Shown here: in pieces, positions 48,631-57,479 of the stretch
How positions within the stretch are numbered: the stretch's first letter is position 1
How the letters are laid out: each line of letters begins with the position of its first letter
DNA from: Hymenobacter terricola
GTDB taxonomy: Bacteria > Bacteroidota > Bacteroidia > Cytophagales > Hymenobacteraceae
NCBI RefSeq assembly: GCF_017921975.2
Contig: NZ_JAGEMO020000021.1
Span: 1-64,000 of the forward strand
Length of the DNA stretch: 64,000 nucleotides
Reading direction: 5' to 3'
Translations under genes and position numbers: made by a program
The notes under the pieces: model-generated
Database searches by the model: none
Told to the model about the DNA's origin: nothing
Seen by the model: the letters and a program-made list of their open reading frames with translations, nothing else

Positions 48631-48661
48631 TTGCAGCCGGGCTTTTTCCGGCCCTATATTG
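48631..48661 (+). promoter_or_regulatory. Promoter of the amino acid/ethanolamine permease gene
   Basis: TTG (48631-48633), a 21-base spacer and TATATTG (48655-48661, one T short of consensus) precede the permease start by 26 bases. Confidence 0.6.
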
Positions 48662-48687
48662 ACAATCAAAACCTCCCGCCGCGCTCC

Positions 48688-50007
48688 ATGACGACGCCCC
48701 CTGCCGCCCCCGCCCTGAAGAAAGCGCTGACGCCGCTGCACCTGTGGGCCATTGCGGTGGGCCTCGTTATCTCGGGCGAATATTTTGGCTGGAACTACGG
48801 CTGGGCCGTGGCCGGGCCGCTGGGCTTTCTGGTGGCCACGCTGGTGGTGACGGTGCTCTACGTCACGTTCATTTTCAGCTTCACGGAGCTCACCACGGCC
48901 ATTCCCAGCGCGGGCGGGCCGTTTGCCTACGCGCACCGGGCCTTCGGGCCGATTGGGGGTTTCGTGGCCGGCTACGCTACGCTGGTCGAGTTTCTGTTTG
49001 CGCCACCGGCCATTGCCTTTGCGCTGGGCAGCTACGTGCACTTCCTGTACCCGGCGGTGCCGGTGCTCTACACGGCGCTGGGCTGCTACGCGGTTTTCAC
49101 GCTAATCAACCTGCTGGGAATTAAGGAATCGGCCAATTTTTCGCTGGTCGTCACGGTGTTGGCCGTGGGCGAGCTGCTGCTGTTTATGGGCCTGGTGGCG
49201 CCGCATTTCAAGACCACGAATTTCCTGGCCCACCCCGTGCCGGTGACCGCGCCGGGCGTGTTCGCGGCCCTGCCGTTTGCCATCTGGTTTTACCTGGCCA
49301 TTGAGGGCGTGGCCATGGTGGCCGAAGAGGTGGCCGAGCCCCGGCGCACCATCCCGAAAGGCTACGGCTACGGCCTGCTCACGCTGGTGGGCCTGGCCCT
49401 GGGCGTGATGGTGCTCACCGGTGGCGTGGGCGACTGGCGGCGGCTGAGCCACATCGATTACCCCCTGCCCGAAGCCCTGAGCGTGGTGCTGGGCAAAGGC
49501 AGCCGCTGGACCAGCTTCTTCGCCAGCATCGGCTTGTTTGGGTTGGTGGCTTCGTTTCACGGCACCATCATCGGCTATTCGCGGCAGGTGTTTGCGCTCG
49601 CACGGGGCGGCTACCTGCCCGGTTTTCTGGCCCGGCTGAATGGCCGCCAAACGCCGCATTGGGCGCTGGTGGCGGGCGGCGCGGTGGGCGTACTGGCTCT
49701 GCTCACCGGCACCACCGACCAAGTCATCATCCTCTCAGTCCTGGGTGCGCTGGTGATGTACATCGTGAGCCTGCTGAGCCTGTTCGCCCTACGCCGCCGC
49801 GAGCCCGATTTGGTGCGGCCGTTCACGGTGCCGGGGTATCCCGTGGTGCCGCTGGTGGCGCTGGGGTTGTCGCTGGTCAGCCTGGGGGCGCTGGTTTATT
49901 ATAACCTGCTGTTGAGTGGTATTTTCCTGGCGGGTTTGCTGGGGCTGCTGGCGGTGTTCCTGCTGCTGGGCCGCCACCGGCAAGAGCAGTTAGCAGTTAG
50001 CAGTTAG
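48688..50007 (+). CDS. eat: APC family permease, probable ethanolamine importer
   Basis: This 439-residue transporter has about twelve membrane helices and the APC start (LHLWAIAVGLVISGEYFGWNYGW), GGPFAYAHRAFG and the central EEVAEPRRTIPKGY motif. This arrangement matches ethanolamine permeases of the Eat type, and eutB/eutC follow on the same strand, which supports the substrate. The ATG at 48688 is chosen because it sits just after the promoter and yields the usual short N-terminus. The last six residues and the stop are read from a TTAGCAG heptamer repeat. Confidence 0.87.
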   Translation: MTTPPAAPALKKALTPLHLWAIAVGLVISGEYFGWNYGWAVAGPLGFLVATLVVTVLYVTFIFSFTELTTAIPSAGGPFAYAHRAFGPIGGFVAGYATLVEFLFAPPAIAFALGSYVHFLYPAVPVLYTALGCYAVFTLINLLGIKESANFSLVVTVLAVGELLLFMGLVAPHFKTTNFLAHPVPVTAPGVFAALPFAIWFYLAIEGVAMVAEEVAEPRRTIPKGYGYGLLTLVGLALGVMVLTGGVGDWRRLSHIDYPLPEALSVVLGKGSRWTSFFASIGLFGLVASFHGTIIGYSRQVFALARGGYLPGFLARLNGRQTPHWALVAGGAVGVLALLTGTTDQVIILSVLGALVMYIVSLLSLFALRRREPDLVRPFTVPGYPVVPLVALGLSLVSLGALVYYNLLLSGIFLAGLLGLLAVFLLLGRHRQEQLAVSS

Positions 50008-50045
50008 CAGTTAGCAGTTAGCAGTTAGCAGTTAGCAGTTAGCAG
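49985..50045. repeat. TTAGCAG heptanucleotide tandem repeat
   Basis: The 7-base unit AGCAGTT is repeated without interruption about 8.7 times over 61 bases. The permease stop lies inside it, and an inverted remnant (CTGCTAACTGCTAAC) follows the next palindrome. Confidence 0.95.
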
Positions 50046-50157
50046 AAGAACGTCATGCTGAGCGCAGCCGAAGCATCTCTACCGCGCAAGTAATTCTATA
50101 CATTTCAACGAAGCGGTAGAGATGCTTCGGCTGCGCTCGGCATGACGTTCTTCTGCT
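50041..50157. repeat. AACGTCATGC family palindrome (best-preserved copy)
   Basis: The arms 50041-50085 and 50113-50157 match at 44 of 45 positions around a 27-base loop. The left begins AGCAGAAGAACGTCATGCTG, and the symmetry continues into the flanking TTAGCAG words. It lies between the permease and eutB. Confidence 0.9.
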
Positions 50158-50181
50158 AACTGCTAACTATTAACTGAAATC

Positions 50182-51567
50182 ATGCCTTACCGCCACACCA
50201 TCGGCTCGCGAACTTACCGGTTCGATGACCTAAAAACGCTGCTGGCGCGGGCTTCTCCTCTGCGCTCCGGCGATGTGCTGGCCGGCGTGGCCGCCGCTAC
50301 TTACGAAGAACGGGTGGCCGCCCAGTTTGCGCTGGCCGAGGTGCCGCTGCGGGCCTTCCTCAATGAAGCTCTGGTGCCGTATGAGGAGGACGAAGTAACC
50401 CGCCTGATTATCGACATGCACGATGCGACGGCCTTTGCCAGCGTCAGTCATTTCACGGTGGGCCAGCTGCGCGACTGGCTGCTGTCGGAAGCAGCCGATG
50501 CCGAAGCCCTGCAAGCACTGGCTCCCGGCCTGACGCCGGAAATGGTGGCCGCCGTGAGCAAGCTCATGCGCAACCAGGAGCTGATTGGCGTGGCCCGGCG
50601 CTGCGAAGTCGTCACCCGGTTTCGCAATACGCTGGGCCTGCGCGGCCGTCTGGCCACCCGCCTCCAGCCCAACCACCCCACCGACGACCCGCGCGGCATC
50701 GCCGCCAGCCTCGTCGATGGCCTGCTCTATGGTAGCGGCGACGCGGTTATCGGCATCAACCCGGCCACGGACAACCCCAAGGCCGTGAGCAACCTGCTGC
50801 ACATGCTGGACGCCGTGCGCGAACAATACGCCATCCCGACCCAGACCTGCGTGCTGTGCCACGTCACCACCGCGCTCCAGCTCATCGAGCAAAAAACGCC
50901 GGTGGATTTGACCTTCCAGTCCATCGCCGGCACCGAGGCGGCCAACGCCAGCTTCGGCATCAGCCTGAGCGTGTTGCAGGAAGCCTGGGAAGCCACGCTC
51001 GCCCTGAACCGGGGCACGGTGGGCCAGGATGTGATGTACTTCGAAACCGGCCAGGGCAGCGCCCTTTCCGCCAACGCCCACCACGGCCTCGACCAGCAAA
51101 CCTGCGAGGCGCGGGCCTACGCCGTGGCCCGCCGGTTCCGGCCGCTGCTGGTCAATTCGGTGGTCGGCTTCATCGGCCCCGAATACCTTTACGACGGCAA
51201 GCAAATCATCCGGGCGGCCCTGGAAGACCATTTCTGCGGCAAGGTCCTGGGCCTGCCCATGGGCGTGGACGTATGCTACACCAACCACGCCGAGGCCGAC
51301 CAGGACGACATGGACACCCTGCTCACCCTGCTCGGCGTGGCCGGCTGCAACTTCATCATGGGCATTCCGGGGGCCGATGACATCATGCTCAACTACCAGT
51401 CCACCTCCTTCCACGATGCGCTGTATGTGCGGCAGGTGCTGGGCCTGCGCCCGGCCCCCGAGTTTGAGGCGTGGCTGCAACAGCAGGGCATTTTTGATGA
51501 GCACGGACTGCTGCCCGCCTCCACTTCCTCCCAACTGCTGAAGCAGTTGCCACCAGCCTTGCGCTAA
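50182..51567 (+). CDS. eutB: Ethanolamine ammonia-lyase large subunit
   Basis: EutB is the catalytic TIM-barrel subunit of the adenosylcobalamin-dependent enzyme that converts ethanolamine to acetaldehyde and ammonia. The 461-residue protein matches the family from MPYRHTIGSRTYRF through LQPNHPTDDPRGIAASLVDGL, GINPATDNP, and the cobalamin/substrate region VLCHVTTALQLIE, to MGIPGADDIMLNYQSTSFHD near the C-terminus. The length is normal. The enzyme needs B12, so the cell must make or import it; no cobalamin genes are in the window. eutC follows after 12 bases. Confidence 0.97.
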   Translation: MPYRHTIGSRTYRFDDLKTLLARASPLRSGDVLAGVAAATYEERVAAQFALAEVPLRAFLNEALVPYEEDEVTRLIIDMHDATAFASVSHFTVGQLRDWLLSEAADAEALQALAPGLTPEMVAAVSKLMRNQELIGVARRCEVVTRFRNTLGLRGRLATRLQPNHPTDDPRGIAASLVDGLLYGSGDAVIGINPATDNPKAVSNLLHMLDAVREQYAIPTQTCVLCHVTTALQLIEQKTPVDLTFQSIAGTEAANASFGISLSVLQEAWEATLALNRGTVGQDVMYFETGQGSALSANAHHGLDQQTCEARAYAVARRFRPLLVNSVVGFIGPEYLYDGKQIIRAALEDHFCGKVLGLPMGVDVCYTNHAEADQDDMDTLLTLLGVAGCNFIMGIPGADDIMLNYQSTSFHDALYVRQVLGLRPAPEFEAWLQQQGIFDEHGLLPASTSSQLLKQLPPALR

Positions 51568-51579
51568 ACGCCCAAAAAC

Positions 51580-52356
51580 ATGACCCCAGACCTGCCAAAC
51601 CCCACCCCTGCCAATCCCGAAGCCGACCCCTGGGCCGGCTTGCGCGCCTTCACCGCGGCCCGCATTGCCCTGGGCCGGAATGGCACCAGCGTGCCCTTGC
51701 GCGAGGCGTTGGCGTTTAAGCTGGCGCACGCCCATGCCCGCGACGCGGTGTACTCAACCCTGAATACCGAACAGCTGCTGGCCGATTTAGCTGCACAACA
51801 GCTGCCCGTGTGCCAGGTGCGCAGTCAGGCCCCAACCCGCGAGGCCTACCTGCAGCGCCCCGACCACGGCCGGCAGCTGGACGAGCCCTCCAAAAAGCTG
51901 CTGGCTGAGCAAGCCCCCGGCGACTGTGACATTGTCCTTATTCTGGCCGATGGACTGTCGGCCACGGCCATCAACGACCACGCCGGGCCGTTGCTGCGCC
52001 TGCTGCTGCCCCAGCTGCAGCACGCCGGTTTTCGCCTGGGTCCGATTGTGTTGGCTGAGCACGCCCGCGTGGCGCTGGGCGATGAAATCGGGCAGCTGCT
52101 GCGGGCCCGGCTGGCGCTGGTGCTCATTGGGGAGCGGCCGGGGCTGAGCTCGCCCAACAGCCTCGGCGCATACTTCACCTACGCCCCCAGGCCGGGCCTG
52201 ACCGACGAAGCCCGCAACTGCGTGTCCAACATCCGGCCGGAAGGCCTGGGCTATGAGTTGGCGGCGGACAAGCTGTTTTTCCTGCTGCGGGAGGCCTTGC
52301 GTTTGCAGCTTTCGGGCGTGGGACTCAAGGATTTGTCGGACTTACTGCCTGTCTAA
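51580..52356 (+). CDS. eutC: Ethanolamine ammonia-lyase small subunit
   Basis: This 258-residue protein is the cobalamin-binding small subunit. The core runs from LREALAFKLAHAHARDAVYS through DIVLILADGLSATAINDHA to the conserved ERPGLSSPNSLGAYFTY and RNCVSNIRPEGL. It is directly downstream of eutB, so the two subunits are made together. No microcompartment shell, EutA reactivase or acetaldehyde dehydrogenase gene is adjacent. This is the compact cytosolic version of the pathway. Confidence 0.96.
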   Translation: MTPDLPNPTPANPEADPWAGLRAFTAARIALGRNGTSVPLREALAFKLAHAHARDAVYSTLNTEQLLADLAAQQLPVCQVRSQAPTREAYLQRPDHGRQLDEPSKKLLAEQAPGDCDIVLILADGLSATAINDHAGPLLRLLLPQLQHAGFRLGPIVLAEHARVALGDEIGQLLRARLALVLIGERPGLSSPNSLGAYFTYAPRPGLTDEARNCVSNIRPEGLGYELAADKLFFLLREALRLQLSGVGLKDLSDLLPV

Positions 52357-52440
52357 CGGGTACTCTCAAGCGGCTGCGCGGGGCGTTAGCCGCATCCGTT
52401 CCACATCCGTACTTCATTTTGCGGATTATACCTTGGAGCC

Positions 52441-52854
52441 ATGCCTAGCAATTCATCCCTACAGCTCAACTACCGGCCTGATTTGGGCGTTCTCATGGTG
52501 CGCTGGCTTGAGGATTCCACTTTCCCGCACCTCCAGGACGAATACGAAGCCGTGCTGACCGCCGAGCCCACCCAGCGAACCGGGCGCTGGCTATTGGACG
52601 TGCGCCGCCGGCCCACTCCCACCATCGAAGCCGCCAACTGGGTCATCTACAACTGGATGCCCCGAGCCGCCGCGACGCTGTTGCCCGACCGGCTCCGCAT
52701 TGCCTACCTCATCTCGTCGTTGCGCGCCGAAGCCCTGAGTTCCGACCCCGATATACAAATCAGCTTGCAAGATGCCTTGGCCCCCGGCCGCCATTACGAC
52801 ATGGCCGTGTTTGGCGATGAAGCCGAAGCCGTGCGCTGGCTCACTGCCGCTTAG
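52441..52854 (+). CDS. SpoIIAA/STAS-like protein, paralogue of 12131-12556
   Basis: This 137-residue soluble protein shares layout and end (DEAEAVRWLTAA) with the product of 12131-12556: strands (LNYRPDLGVLMVRWLED), GRWLLDVRRRPTPT, and the long helix WVIYNWMPRAAATLLPDRLRIAYLIS. In Hymenobacter relatives such paralogues are scattered. Identity between the two is low but the order of elements agrees. The function is unknown; STAS-like folds often bind proteins or nucleotides. It stands between eutC and a convergent phospholipase-like gene. Confidence 0.6.
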   Translation: MPSNSSLQLNYRPDLGVLMVRWLEDSTFPHLQDEYEAVLTAEPTQRTGRWLLDVRRRPTPTIEAANWVIYNWMPRAAATLLPDRLRIAYLISSLRAEALSSDPDIQISLQDALAPGRHYDMAVFGDEAEAVRWLTAA

Positions 52855-52870
52855 CCGAAGCCGTGCGGCC

Positions 52871-54133
52871 TTAGCGCAGGGCGCGCAGCTGCTCCAGCGC
52901 CGCCAGGGTTTCCTGGTGCTTGCGGCGCTCTTTTTCCTCGTCCGAAACCGGGTTTTTGGGCTCGGTGCCGTAGAAAGCCAGGATATTGGCGCGGGCCTGG
53001 GGGCTGAGGTTTTCGAATTTCTTGCCGGCCAGCTTGCGCACCCACTCGCCGTAGGTTTCGTCGGCCAGCGCGTATTCTCCGGCCATTGTGGTTTTGCCGG
53101 TGTCGAAGTCGGTATTATCCAGCTTCAGCGGGTCGGCGAGCGCATCGGCGGGCTGGCGGCCGACATTGGTGCAGTAATCGACCATTACTTTCTGGAAGCT
53201 GGCCCGAAAGTAATGCTCCGCTTCGGGCGTGGGCAGCTTGAAGGCGAACGGTTTGAGCGGCCCAATTTTGGGCATTAGCCGGATGAAATAGGAAAGAATG
53301 CGGGCCCCGAAACCGGGCTGCTGGTACTCGTTGCCGTACTCTTTCCGAAACGCTTTGGGATGGTTGTGCTCCATGTAGTCGCGCCGCCGGGCGCCGGGGC
53401 TCAGCTTCACAATGTCCTTGCGCTTGTAGTGCCAGGCCGCCCGGGCGGCGGTCGGAATCAGCTGGCTCACCGCGAAGCGGTAGCTGGCAATGCTCAGGTC
53501 CACGTTGGCAATTACCTGGCTCAGCTCCAGGCCATACGTTTTGAAAAAAGCCCGCTCCAGCACCGCCTTGCTCACCTTGAACCCAATTTTCTGATGATAC
53601 TCCTGGGTGTGGTACTTGCCGTTGGCCAGCTGCACCACGTCGAACGCAAATTCGAGCTGGCCGTGCTGCTTCTTGGCCTCCTCGTAGGTGATGACGGGGC
53701 CAAACTTGGCGGCCAGCTCGGGGTACACGCTGGCCATGGCCCGGTTGGTGCCTTCGGAGTGGCCGTTGTTGTCGGCAGAATAGTGGGCCAGGGCCCCCAG
53801 CGCAAACGCGTAGTCGTTGCGGTCCTGCGATTCGCGCAGTAGGTTGCGGATAAAATCGCCCGAGCGCACGTAGTGCGTCAGGTTGGTAAAGAGCACGTTA
53901 CCGAAAGGGTAATAGCCCATGTCCTGAATAATGGCCCCGCCGTAGGCATACGCCTTGGCGGCCACCAGCTCCTCGGCGGTGCCGCCGGGGTAGCGCCGCT
54001 GAATGGCCGGCAACAGGCAGTCGTCCCAGGTCGAATCGATATTGGCCTGGTGGGTGAGCACGGCGTAGGCTGCCGCCGGCCGGGCCGAAAAAGCCAGCAG
54101 CAGGGCCAGCAACAAAGAATAAAGGCGGGGCAT
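52871..54133 (-). CDS. Zinc-dependent phospholipase C-like secreted protein
   Basis: This 420-residue protein has a signal peptide (LYSLLLALLLAFSARPAAA) and a zinc-dependent phospholipase C / S1-P1-type helical domain. The mature N-terminus reads YAVLTHQANIDSTW with a His that could bind zinc; HYVRSGDFIRNLL and ALAHYSADNNGHSEGTNRA provide the His-Asp zinc motif of the family. A Lys/Glu-rich C-terminal tail follows. It lacks the N-terminal Trp seen in the paralogue at 22000-23211. Substrate could be phospholipid or nucleic acid. It lies alone on the minus strand. Confidence 0.8.
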   Translation of the reverse strand: MPRLYSLLLALLLAFSARPAAAYAVLTHQANIDSTWDDCLLPAIQRRYPGGTAEELVAAKAYAYGGAIIQDMGYYPFGNVLFTNLTHYVRSGDFIRNLLRESQDRNDYAFALGALAHYSADNNGHSEGTNRAMASVYPELAAKFGPVITYEEAKKQHGQLEFAFDVVQLANGKYHTQEYHQKIGFKVSKAVLERAFFKTYGLELSQVIANVDLSIASYRFAVSQLIPTAARAAWHYKRKDIVKLSPGARRRDYMEHNHPKAFRKEYGNEYQQPGFGARILSYFIRLMPKIGPLKPFAFKLPTPEAEHYFRASFQKVMVDYCTNVGRQPADALADPLKLDNTDFDTGKTTMAGEYALADETYGEWVRKLAGKKFENLSPQARANILAFYGTEPKNPVSDEEKERRKHQETLAALEQLRALR

Positions 54134-54280
54134 GAGGGAGGTAAAAGCGCAACTTTTGAAGCTTCCAACGGCAAACCCTACTACTCCGTTGCCGGCCACT
54201 GGCACCAGCCGCACCATGCCCACCGGCGGCGGTTCCATACGTTGCCGAGGGCAAGCCGTTTGCCTCGCCTTGCGGGGAGC

Positions 54281-54634
54281 TTAGCCAGTGGCGATGACCG
54301 GGCGAATCTTGCTCAGCAGCAGTGCCACGGTGGTTTCGCCTTCGGGCAGGCCCTGCTGCCGCCACAGCTCGATGCCGCGCTGCATGAGCACCCAGGCGGG
54401 CAGCTCGGTGGGCTCGAAGCTGCTCACCACGGAGGGGTGGCTGGCTTCGTCAATCGTGAGCACCCGAATGGCGGCTCCCAGCTGCTGCTGCAGGACGCCC
54501 AGCGCGGCCAGGGTAGCCGGCCGCCCCGGCCGGGTGCCCGGCAGGGCCCGCGGCAGCAGCACCAGCAGCACCGCCGCTTCGGCAGCGGGGGTAGTGGCGG
54601 CGGGCTGAAAAGCAGCAGGAACGGGGGCAAGCAT
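54281..54634 (-). CDS. Thioredoxin-fold protein lacking the CxxC
   Basis: This 117-residue protein shows a thioredoxin-like pattern (AAVLLVLLPRA; IRVLTIDEASHPSVVSSFEPTELPAWVLMQRGIELWRQQG) with the cis-proline TELPAWVLM, but the usual CxxC segment is absent (the region after the first strand reads RALPGTRPGRPA). It is therefore unlikely to be a disulfide reductase. ATG 54634 (MLAPVPAAF) is preferred; further upstream Met codons at 54763 give a non-conserved extension. Divergent from the PAS kinase gene. Confidence 0.65.
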   Translation of the reverse strand: MLAPVPAAFQPAATTPAAEAAVLLVLLPRALPGTRPGRPATLAALGVLQQQLGAAIRVLTIDEASHPSVVSSFEPTELPAWVLMQRGIELWRQQGLPEGETTVALLLSKIRPVIATG

Positions 54635-54795
54635 CGGGACAGATGGGGAAGCTGGTGGCTGCAAAACTACCGGCCCCCGGCAACCTGCTACATGACACCC
54701 ATGGAGCCACCGAGTGACTTTTATCATATTTGGCATAATTACCCCGACCTTTAACCAGCCCAACTCGCGGCGCAGCAGCCCCCACTCTTCCGCTT

Positions 54796-56403
54796 ATGCT
54801 AACCGCTTCTACCAAAGTTCTCACCGACCTGCTGTACACGCAGGCCAAAGAATTTGTGGGAATTTACGACCCCGCCCTGGGGTGGTTCACGCAGGTGAAT
54901 TTGGCCGGGGCGCACCTGCTGGGCTACTCGTCGGAGCAGGCGCTGCTGGCCGAGCCCGACCGCGCCCTGCACCTGTCGGCCTGGACCGAAACCCAGTGGC
55001 AGGCCCTTGGCGAGCGGGCCCAGCGGGAAGGCCGCCAGGAAATGCCGACCGAAGTCCGGCGGCGTTCGGGCGAAACCTTCAGTGCTTACATCGAGCTGAC
55101 GGCTTTTCAGGTGGAAGAACGGCCGTTTTTTCTGGTGCGCCTCACCGAGCCGGGCCGCCTGCAACAGGCTGAGCGCGAGCTGGCCCACAGCGTGCGCCGC
55201 TTCGAGGCCGTGTTCGCCAACGCCACCATCGGCATCATCGTCTGCGACCGGCCCGGCACCATCGTGTCGGCCAACCAGCTGGCGGCCCAGCTTTTTGGGT
55301 ACCAGGAGCAGGAACTGGTGGGCCAGCTTATTGAAGCCCTAGTGCCCGACGCCGCGGGCCGGCACCACCAGCAGCTGCGCGAGTCCTTCAACGCCCGACC
55401 CTCGGTGCGCGACATGGGCCGGCACCGCAACCTGCAGGGCCGGCGCCAGAACGGCACGGTGTTTCCCGTGGAGGTGAGCCTGAGCTACTTCCACCTCGAC
55501 CAGGAGCTGTACGTGGTGGCCTACGTGCTCGACATCACCTTCAAAAAAGAGGCCGAGCAGGAGCTGGAGGCCCAGCACCAGCGCGTGGCCCGCCTCAACG
55601 CCGAGCTGGAGCAGAAGGTGGCCGACCGCACCCACGCCCTGCTCAACACGCTGGAGCAGCTGGAGCAGCGCGGGCGCGAGCTGACCCAGGCCCTGGCCGC
55701 CGAGCAGGAGCTGGGCGAGCTGAAATCGCGCTTCGTGAGCATGGCCTCGCACGAGTTCCGCACGCCGCTCACGGCCGTGCTCACCTCGGCCGATTTGATT
55801 GAGAAATACCCCGGCGGCGACCAGCAGGACAAGCGCCTGAAGCACGTGCAGCGCATTCGCGCGTCGGTGAACCACCTGAACGACATTCTGGAAGAATTCC
55901 TGTCGGTGGGCCGCATCGAGGAAGGCCGAATCGAGGCCCACCCCACCGAGCTCGACCTGCCCGCCCTGCTCGCCGAAACGGTGGCCGACGTGCAGGGCCT
56001 GCTCAAAACCGGCCAGACGATAGTGCGGCAGGTGCAGTGCCCGGCCCCGGCGCGGCTGGACCCGTCGCTGCTGCGCAAAATCCTGGTGAACCTGCTCTCG
56101 AATGCCCTGAAATATTCCGGCGAGGGCGCGGTGGTAACGGTGAACCTTGCCTGCCAAACCAATCTATTGACGCTGAGCGTGGCCGACCAGGGCGTGGGCA
56201 TTTCCGAGGAAGACCAGGAGCATTTGTTCGAGCGGTTTTTCCGGGCCCGCAACGTCACCAACGTGCCCGGCACCGGGCTGGGCCTCTACATTATTGCCCG
56301 CTACCTGGAGCTGATGGGCGGCACCATCGACCTGCAAAGCGCGCTCAACCACGGCACCACCGTCACCATCACCATTCCCTATGAAAACCATCCTGCTGAT
56401 TGA
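54796..56403 (+). CDS. PAS-domain sensor histidine kinase
   Basis: This 535-residue kinase has two PAS domains (about residues 15-125 and 135-260; the second starts FEAVFANATIGIIVCDRPGTIV), a coiled coil (EQELEAQHQRVARLNAELEQKVADR), a HisKA helix with phospho-acceptor His319 in SMASHEFRTPL, and a HATPase domain (NLLSNALKYS, VADQGVGI, GTGLGLYII). There is no membrane helix, so it is cytoplasmic and should sense an internal signal such as redox or a small ligand. Its end overlaps the next gene by 23 bases, so the two are translationally coupled. Confidence 0.94.
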   Translation: MLTASTKVLTDLLYTQAKEFVGIYDPALGWFTQVNLAGAHLLGYSSEQALLAEPDRALHLSAWTETQWQALGERAQREGRQEMPTEVRRRSGETFSAYIELTAFQVEERPFFLVRLTEPGRLQQAERELAHSVRRFEAVFANATIGIIVCDRPGTIVSANQLAAQLFGYQEQELVGQLIEALVPDAAGRHHQQLRESFNARPSVRDMGRHRNLQGRRQNGTVFPVEVSLSYFHLDQELYVVAYVLDITFKKEAEQELEAQHQRVARLNAELEQKVADRTHALLNTLEQLEQRGRELTQALAAEQELGELKSRFVSMASHEFRTPLTAVLTSADLIEKYPGGDQQDKRLKHVQRIRASVNHLNDILEEFLSVGRIEEGRIEAHPTELDLPALLAETVADVQGLLKTGQTIVRQVQCPAPARLDPSLLRKILVNLLSNALKYSGEGAVVTVNLACQTNLLTLSVADQGVGISEEDQEHLFERFFRARNVTNVPGTGLGLYIIARYLELMGGTIDLQSALNHGTTVTITIPYENHPAD

Positions 56404-57439
56404 GGACAACGAGCTAATCCGCGAAAACACCGCCGAGCTGCTGGAGCTGGCCGGCTACACCGTGCTCACGGCCGACAACGGCAAAACCGGCGTGGAGCTG
56501 GCCCTGCGCCTGGCCACCAAGCCCGATATGGTGGTGTGCGACATCATGATGCCCGTGCTCGACGGCTACGGCGTGCTCCAGATTTTCAACCAGAACCCGC
56601 GCTTGGCGGGCGTGCCGTTCCTCTTCCTCACCGCCAAAACCGAGCGCGCCGACCTGCGCCGCGGCATGGCCATGGGCGCCGACGACTACCTCACCAAGCC
56701 CTTCGACGAAGCCGAGCTGCTGGGGGCCATCGCCGGCCGCCTCACCCGCTTTCAGCACCTCAAGCCCGATTACGACCTGCACGCCAACGGCCTGAACGAG
56801 TTTCTGGACGACGCCCGCACGGCCGGCAACATGGCCAGCCTGACCGGTGACCGCAAAAGCCATGCTTTCCGCAAAAAGCAGGACGTGTACCTCGAAGGCG
56901 ATGAGCCCACGCGGGTGTATTTTGTGAAAACGGGCCGCGTGAAAGGGGTAAAAACCACCGACACCGGCAAGGAGCTGATTACGGCTTTCTACGGCCCCGG
57001 CGACTTTTTCGGCTACCTGCCGCTGCTGGAACACACCGCGCACAGCGACTCGGCCGCGGCCGTCGACGACACGGAGCTGGTGTACATTCCGCAGGACGAT
57101 TTCACGCAGCTCCTGGAGCGCAACCCCGAAGTGGGCCAGCAGTTTATCCGCCTGCTGGCGGGCCGCGTGAGCGAGCGCGAGCAGCAGCTGCTGGCCATGG
57201 CCTACAGCTCCATCCGCCGGCGCGTGGCCGATACGCTGCTGCGCCTGCACGAGCAGGCCGGCCCCGCCGCCGAGACCGGCATCCAGCTCTCGCGCGACGA
57301 CCTGGCCGCCGTGGTCGGCACCGCGTCCGAGTCGCTGATTCGCACGCTGAGCGAGTTCAAGCAGGACGGCTTCATCGAGCTGCAGCCCAAAACCATTCGG
57401 ATTCTCCAGCCCGAAAAGCTGCGCCGGGCGCACTGGTAG
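56381..57439 (+). CDS. Receiver-cNMP-binding-HTH(Crp) fusion regulator
   Basis: This 352-residue protein has an N-terminal receiver (phospho-acceptor Asp54 in VVCDIMMP; Lys in YLTKPF), a linker, a cyclic-nucleotide-binding-like beta domain (about 155-265; FRKKQDVYLEGDEPTRVYFVKTGRVKG, YGPGDFFGYLPLLEH), and a Crp-type helix-turn-helix at the end (QLSRDDLAAVVGTASESLIRTLSEFKQDGFIEL). It is a DNA-binding regulator phosphorylated by the overlapping kinase. Combining a receiver with a Crp/Fnr output is uncommon and may add a second input. The effector pocket lacks clear cAMP-type residues, so ligand is unknown. Confidence 0.93.
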   Translation: MKTILLIEDNELIRENTAELLELAGYTVLTADNGKTGVELALRLATKPDMVVCDIMMPVLDGYGVLQIFNQNPRLAGVPFLFLTAKTERADLRRGMAMGADDYLTKPFDEAELLGAIAGRLTRFQHLKPDYDLHANGLNEFLDDARTAGNMASLTGDRKSHAFRKKQDVYLEGDEPTRVYFVKTGRVKGVKTTDTGKELITAFYGPGDFFGYLPLLEHTAHSDSAAAVDDTELVYIPQDDFTQLLERNPEVGQQFIRLLAGRVSEREQQLLAMAYSSIRRRVADTLLRLHEQAGPAAETGIQLSRDDLAAVVGTASESLIRTLSEFKQDGFIELQPKTIRILQPEKLRRAHW

Positions 57440-57479
57440 CGCCATTTCCCGGCGCCGCGCCGTAGACAGCGGGTCACAT

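Noticed and set aside
48478..48687. Cobalamin riboswitch upstream of the ethanolamine genes
   Set aside because: I looked for a B12-box-like segment and found nothing convincing; only a promoter is apparent.
49985..50045. Phase-variable switch in the permease C-terminus
   Set aside because: A change of the 7-base unit shifts the frame, but every frame of the repeat meets TAG within 21 bases, so the protein end hardly changes.
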